Under the pieces are notes generated by a model, which had not been told where the DNA came from, did not search any database, and saw only the letters and a list, made by a program, of their open reading frames with translations. The position numbers were made by a program, and so were the translations under genes. This document shows positions 59,935 through 64,000 of a DNA stretch of 64,000 nucleotides, piece by piece. Source of the stretch: Bryum argenteum (lineage: Eukaryota; Streptophyta; Bryopsida; Bryales; Bryaceae). Location of the stretch: assembly GCA_037043015.1 (NCBI GenBank), contig CM073330.1:5481263-5545262 (forward strand), in the 5' to 3' direction. How positions within the stretch are numbered: position 1 is the first letter of the stretch; each line of letters opens with the position of its first letter.

Positions 59935-60264
59935 TACTAAAAGAAAATGGTGTCCAAAATTTGTTTGTAATTAATTGTCTAGAATTACATAGAACCGTGT
60001 TTTTTTTTTTTTCTTTTCTTTTTTTTATACTTTGTGTCCTTCAACAAAATTTTACAATTGTCAATTTCAATCAATGTTTTACTGATTCGATACTAGTGCA
60101 AGTTGGTCTTCTACACTATTAAAATTTGACATGATAATGGTAGTTGTGTTGATTGATTTGAGAAGGAGAAAAGAAGAAAAAAAAATTATTAAAAAATGAC
60201 ACTGTTCTATGTAATTCCCGACATGTATTTACGGACAAATCTTGGACACCATTTTCTACTAGTG
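59935..60264. mobile_element. MITE with inverted arms of about 65 bp
   Basis: The left arm (59935-60000: actaaaagaaaatggtgtcc, then gaattacatagaaccgtg) pairs with the right arm (60197-60264), whose complement begins cactagtagaaaatggtgtc. Terminal CACTAGTAGAAAA on the right is close to the CACTA consensus; the left end has changed to TACTAAAAG. A poly(T) run lies at the centre. Confidence 0.75.
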
Positions 60265-60736
60265 TTGCATGCTACAGGCTCGAAGGATGTCCATATGCAT
60301 GAAAATATAGTAGCTACATTTTATGCTCTTTTATAGGGCTAGTTGTTGACACTGTAGGATTAAGTAGGTTTTATCAAAAAGTGAGACCTCATGCGTCACT
60401 AGCGACAATAGGTTTGTAGATAAATAAAGTTGTCATGTGCAATGATTGGATAAATAAAGGTATCTACTACCAATATAACAACCAATAAATTACCTGATTA
60501 TTTAATAACCATGATTCCAGTCAAGTAGTTGAAGCATGACAACCAACTTTGGACCAAGCAAATACGACATTTCACTTATGAGGGTGTGGCTTTGGAAATG
60601 TGAATAGCGTATCTAGGAGGATGGTAGCTGCTTACAAACCTTCAATAGAGTCAAAGATTTTTGAAATACACCAATTGAATAATAGTCCTTACCTTGAAGT
60701 CACTCAAAACACAACATGGTCAATTTGTAAAAGCCT

Positions 60737-60990
60737 GATTCACCACCATAGTCCACCCAACTATGGTGGGGAGTCCTTGGACCTTGTTGTATGGGTACCT
60801 TAAAGTCCTTTGGGGGAATACTATGTCAAGTATGTTCAAGGCACTAGTAGCTAGCTAGAAACTAGCGTAGTTATAGTGTTCACCCTCGAAAGGGGGAAGT
60901 AGTTTTGTTCCAATTTCCCCTTGTCCAGTGGCCATCGGGTAATAAGCATTACGAACGAACACTTCATTCACGCAGGCCCCTTAGAAAGAA
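60737..60990 (+). mobile_element. Second, 5'-truncated copy of the SINE-like repeat
   Basis: Positions 60747-60830 match 27958-28042 (agtccacccaact, ttgttgtatgggtacct, aatactatgtcaa). The tRNA-like head is missing. Sequence downstream (gctagctagaaactagc, then an aagggggaagtagtttt block) is not present in the other copy. Confidence 0.55.
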
Positions 60991-63948
60991 ACCAGAGTTT
61001 CTATTGTTTATTCTTCTAGAATTTTTGTCAAAAGAGGGGGAAAATCCAACTACTTGATTAAAATAAAATGGAAATAAATTTAAATGGTGAAAGTCTGCTT
61101 GGATTATCACAAAAAGTAACAAGTGAAATTATGGTGGGAAACATGGAAATCCACATGCAAAGTGCACAATATGAATATTCAGTAGGAATATCATCTTACA
61201 ATAAATTGTTGAAAGTCTTGAAAATTTTCTTTGTAGGGCAGCTTGGCAAGTGATACCCAATCTTGATTCATATTTTGTTTTTTTTACTTCCTTGATAATA
61301 TTGCAAAGATTTGTTACATGCCTATGTACTTCCTTTGGACCAATACTGATATTCTTATTTTAAAAAAATTATAAGCGCAATACATCTGAAATTCCTGTGC
61401 AACAATTCCCGTGCAATGACTATGAAGTTCTACAATTACTCTACAACGCAATGATTTCTTAACATGCATTACAAGATCTTATCTTGTATTTATAGTCACA
61501 TCAAATCAACCACAGAAGACCAGAGATCTGACATTGTGGATGTCACCGAAAGGACATTTATTTTAGCGAGCAAAATTTGGAGACTTTAATTGCAAACAAG
61601 ATATGACATTTATTTAAGCAAGCAAAAGTTCGATATTTTAATTGCAAACAAGTGATGACGTCAAACTAAACATGGTCTAAAAGCTAAAGAAAAAGTGACA
61701 TGTGGCAATGCTTGCTCATAAAAAATACAACTTCTTTTTGCAAGCAATAAGTGACTAAATTTTGTGACACAATAAGTGATTAATATTTTAGAAGCAATGT
61801 GTGACTAAAATTATGGGTTGAAAACAAAAGTTTAAATTTTTTTTGATATTGTAATGAAATATGTTGGCATGAATATGAATAATGTTTAGTTAAAAGTCTA
61901 AGGTGTTGTTGACAATTGATGTTGTAAGTTGTCATGATTCTTTAGCCATGTCAAAAATTAAAATTGAGATAATTTTCAATGTTATGGATATATGTTTTGA
62001 CATCAATGACAACACTCATGATTTCCAAAGAACAAGCATAATGACATATATGATATCAATATTGGCATCAGATGACATGTTTTAAATCATTATAAGTAAT
62101 ATCAATTGTACTAAACTTGATGTATGTTGTTTTTGAAAAAATATATAAAATTGACAAAATAAATAACATTTGGACATTTGGTCTCATTTGCAAATTTGAA
62201 CAAATCCTTTATGCATTGAAATCTTTAAATTTCATCAAAATTAATACCATGAACCATTTTGAAGAACTTAGGGTTTAGACGGATGTGGGCATATGAATGT
62301 TGTACAAAAACATGTTTTAAATTATTTAATTCTCTTTTTAGGCACTTGTATTCCTATTTGCTAATTACTATAAAATAGTAAATTACATGTGTCATCACTC
62401 CAAGTATGGTGAATAGCGTAAGTGTTAGATAATAGGTGCTCTTACCCTAGTAGTGGCCATGGGCAGTTGTCTGCTAGGTAGTGCTGTCACTTCCTCCGCA
62501 ATGGTGTTGGTAGCAAGTCCAAGCGTAAGAGCCACTTCATATATATACATATAGTACAAAATATTAATGTAAATTATTGAAGTTACTTTGTTCCCAAAAT
62601 GAAGGATTTTTTATTTTTTTATTTTATTTTATTTATTTGTTTTTTTTTATTTTTTTAACCATTTGAAAGTCGAGTTTAAAAGACAAGGACAATATTTAGT
62701 TTAAAAGTTAAGTCCACGGAGCAATATACTTAAAATTTGATTGTCCTTTAAATATATTTAATTGAATTTTTCTTCACAATGTTTTTCTATTTGTACCTTG
62801 AATACTACAATTCTTATTTATTGTATTTTGAATTTGGCTAATTATTTTCAAGGCAGAGGACATGGATTAAATCTAAACAAAACAAAAACTCAATTCTCTT
62901 CTTTTCTTTTTTCTTTTTGTTAAAATGTATGATGAGGCAAAGGCAATAGTATAGAACACGGACAATAGGTAGAGCCAAACATAACTATTCTCCCCCACTA
63001 ATACTTTTATTCCTTTTAATTTCATGTTATTTGTTCAATTTCAAAAATCCCTACTTAACATCATGTTTTCAGTGCTTGTTTTAAATTATTTAGCATTTTT
63101 TTTTACAAACTCACACAAGAATAGTGCTTAGACATGAATGAGTCCCCTTAAACCTAAAGATTCAAGAAAGTTGAAATAGCTTCTTTATAAGATTTATGCA
63201 GGAGAAGATTTCAACCAACTTTGACCATTATGATTGCACAAATGAAGAAGAATCAAATATTCACATTTTATGTCCCCGTAACTCAAAGATACTATGATAA
63301 ATTACTATGATTTGACCTTCTTCATAATTTAATATAGAGAATTTATAAACATGGAATAAAAAAATAAAAAATAAAAAAAATAAATCAATTTTGAAAATTC
63401 AAACAAATTTTGCATCAAGGATTTTTAGGAGATTAAGTGCACCTCTCATAAATGGCCCAAAGATCAAAAACCAATAGCCCAAACAGTGACATAAAAAAAC
63501 AAAGATACCCAAACATCTTTACCGCATCCACAGAATTCCTTTTTTAAATAAGACAAAAAAGGTAAATGGAGGTGGTTGAGAATGGCTGGTCAGATGATGG
63601 GTTTCATGGGAAGGGGAAAAAAATAGTTAGTTGATGGAGTGGACCTCCCCATCACCCCGCCATCCTACCATACGAGGTTAGCAACAGCAATTAGTGTTTC
63701 GCACAATTAGAGTGACCAGAATACGAAGCGAATGGCCTGATAGGCCCATAGGCACGTTTTGTAATACATGAAAAAGGGTTTGCCGAAAGGGGCTTTACTG
63801 CTCGAGTGTGCGATCCCTGTCTGTGCCATGATCGTTGCTTTGCTTAAATTTCTTCCGTTGCGCTTCTCGATCGTTGTGATGCTGCTCCGGCGATGGTGGA
63901 GTAGCAGAAGCACGGAAGGGGGTTTACTGGCGAGGTTTTGAGGTTCTA
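60991..63948. other. AT-rich intergenic region before the right-edge gene
   Basis: No supported gene. Short frames (for example 61068-61253, 61903-62085) are AT-driven. A gene-fragment-like copy lies at 62447-62530 and is listed separately. The last 250 bp rise in GC and look like a leader. Confidence 0.45.
62447..62530 (+). pseudogene. Degenerate copy of the right-edge gene start
   Basis: The segment agtagtggccatgggcag, then ttgtctgct, resembles agtggtggccatgggcgg, then ctgtccgcc, at 63971-64000. In frame it reads SSGHGQLSAR and then stops. It lacks the ATG context of the edge copy. Confidence 0.35.
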
Positions 63949-64000
63949 TGAAGGCATCGGGGCGTAGTAGTAGTGGTGGCCATGGGCGGCTGTCCGCCAG
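63949..64000 (+). CDS. Possible 5' end of a gene leaving the right edge
   Basis: An ATG at 63949 opens MKASGRSSSGGHGRLSA and runs off the window. Upstream sequence (63800-63948) has leader-like composition with rising GC and no upstream in-frame stop conflict. Seventeen codons are too few to name a product. Confidence 0.3.

Overview
The window looks like nuclear DNA of a seed-free land plant, most likely a moss. The genes have many short introns with canonical GT-AG borders, and several are plant-type: a YODA-class MAPKKK, a type IIB Ca2+-ATPase with an N-terminal calmodulin-binding site, plant ATG3, and a chloroplast transit peptide-like exon. It also carries DNAAF5 (axonemal dynein assembly) and a WASH1-like protein. 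The first implies a plant that still makes flagellated sperm. The assignment to moss rather than liverwort, lycophyte or fern is inference.

Layout: 1-161 (-) is the first exon of a possibly plastid-targeted gene leaving the left edge. 2152-4384 (-) is ATG3 in 9 exons. 7184-11031 (-) is WASH1-like in 15 exons. 13876-17088 (+) is a TBC1D13-like Rab-GAP in 11 exons with a solo LTR in one intron. 17591-19219 is a non-autonomous CACTA-like element. 23280-26655 (+) is a P-type Ca2+-ATPase with one coding intron and a 287-bp tandem repeat upstream. 27868-28047 is a tRNA-derived SINE-like repeat. 29760-31376 (+) is a bacterial-type glycosyltransferase. 31.4-39.2 kb is gene-poor and repeat-rich, with two long minisatellites. 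41199-46049 (+) is a YODA-like MAPKKK in 11 exons. 47133-48206 (-) is a small unknown gene with a 220-bp tandem repeat upstream. 51088-59307 (+) is DNAAF5 in 24 exons. 59.3-63.9 kb is AT-rich with MITEs and repeats, and a possible gene begins at 63949 on the right edge.

I assembled the coding exons by hand. For ATG3, WASH1, TBC, Ca2+-ATPase, glycosyltransferase, MAPKKK and DNAAF5 the summed exon lengths are divisible by three, give one uninterrupted frame, and match family motifs from start to stop. There is no operon logic. Three neighbours (ATG3, WASH1, TBC Rab-GAP) all act on endomembranes, which may be coincidence. No complete tRNA, rRNA or CRISPR was seen.
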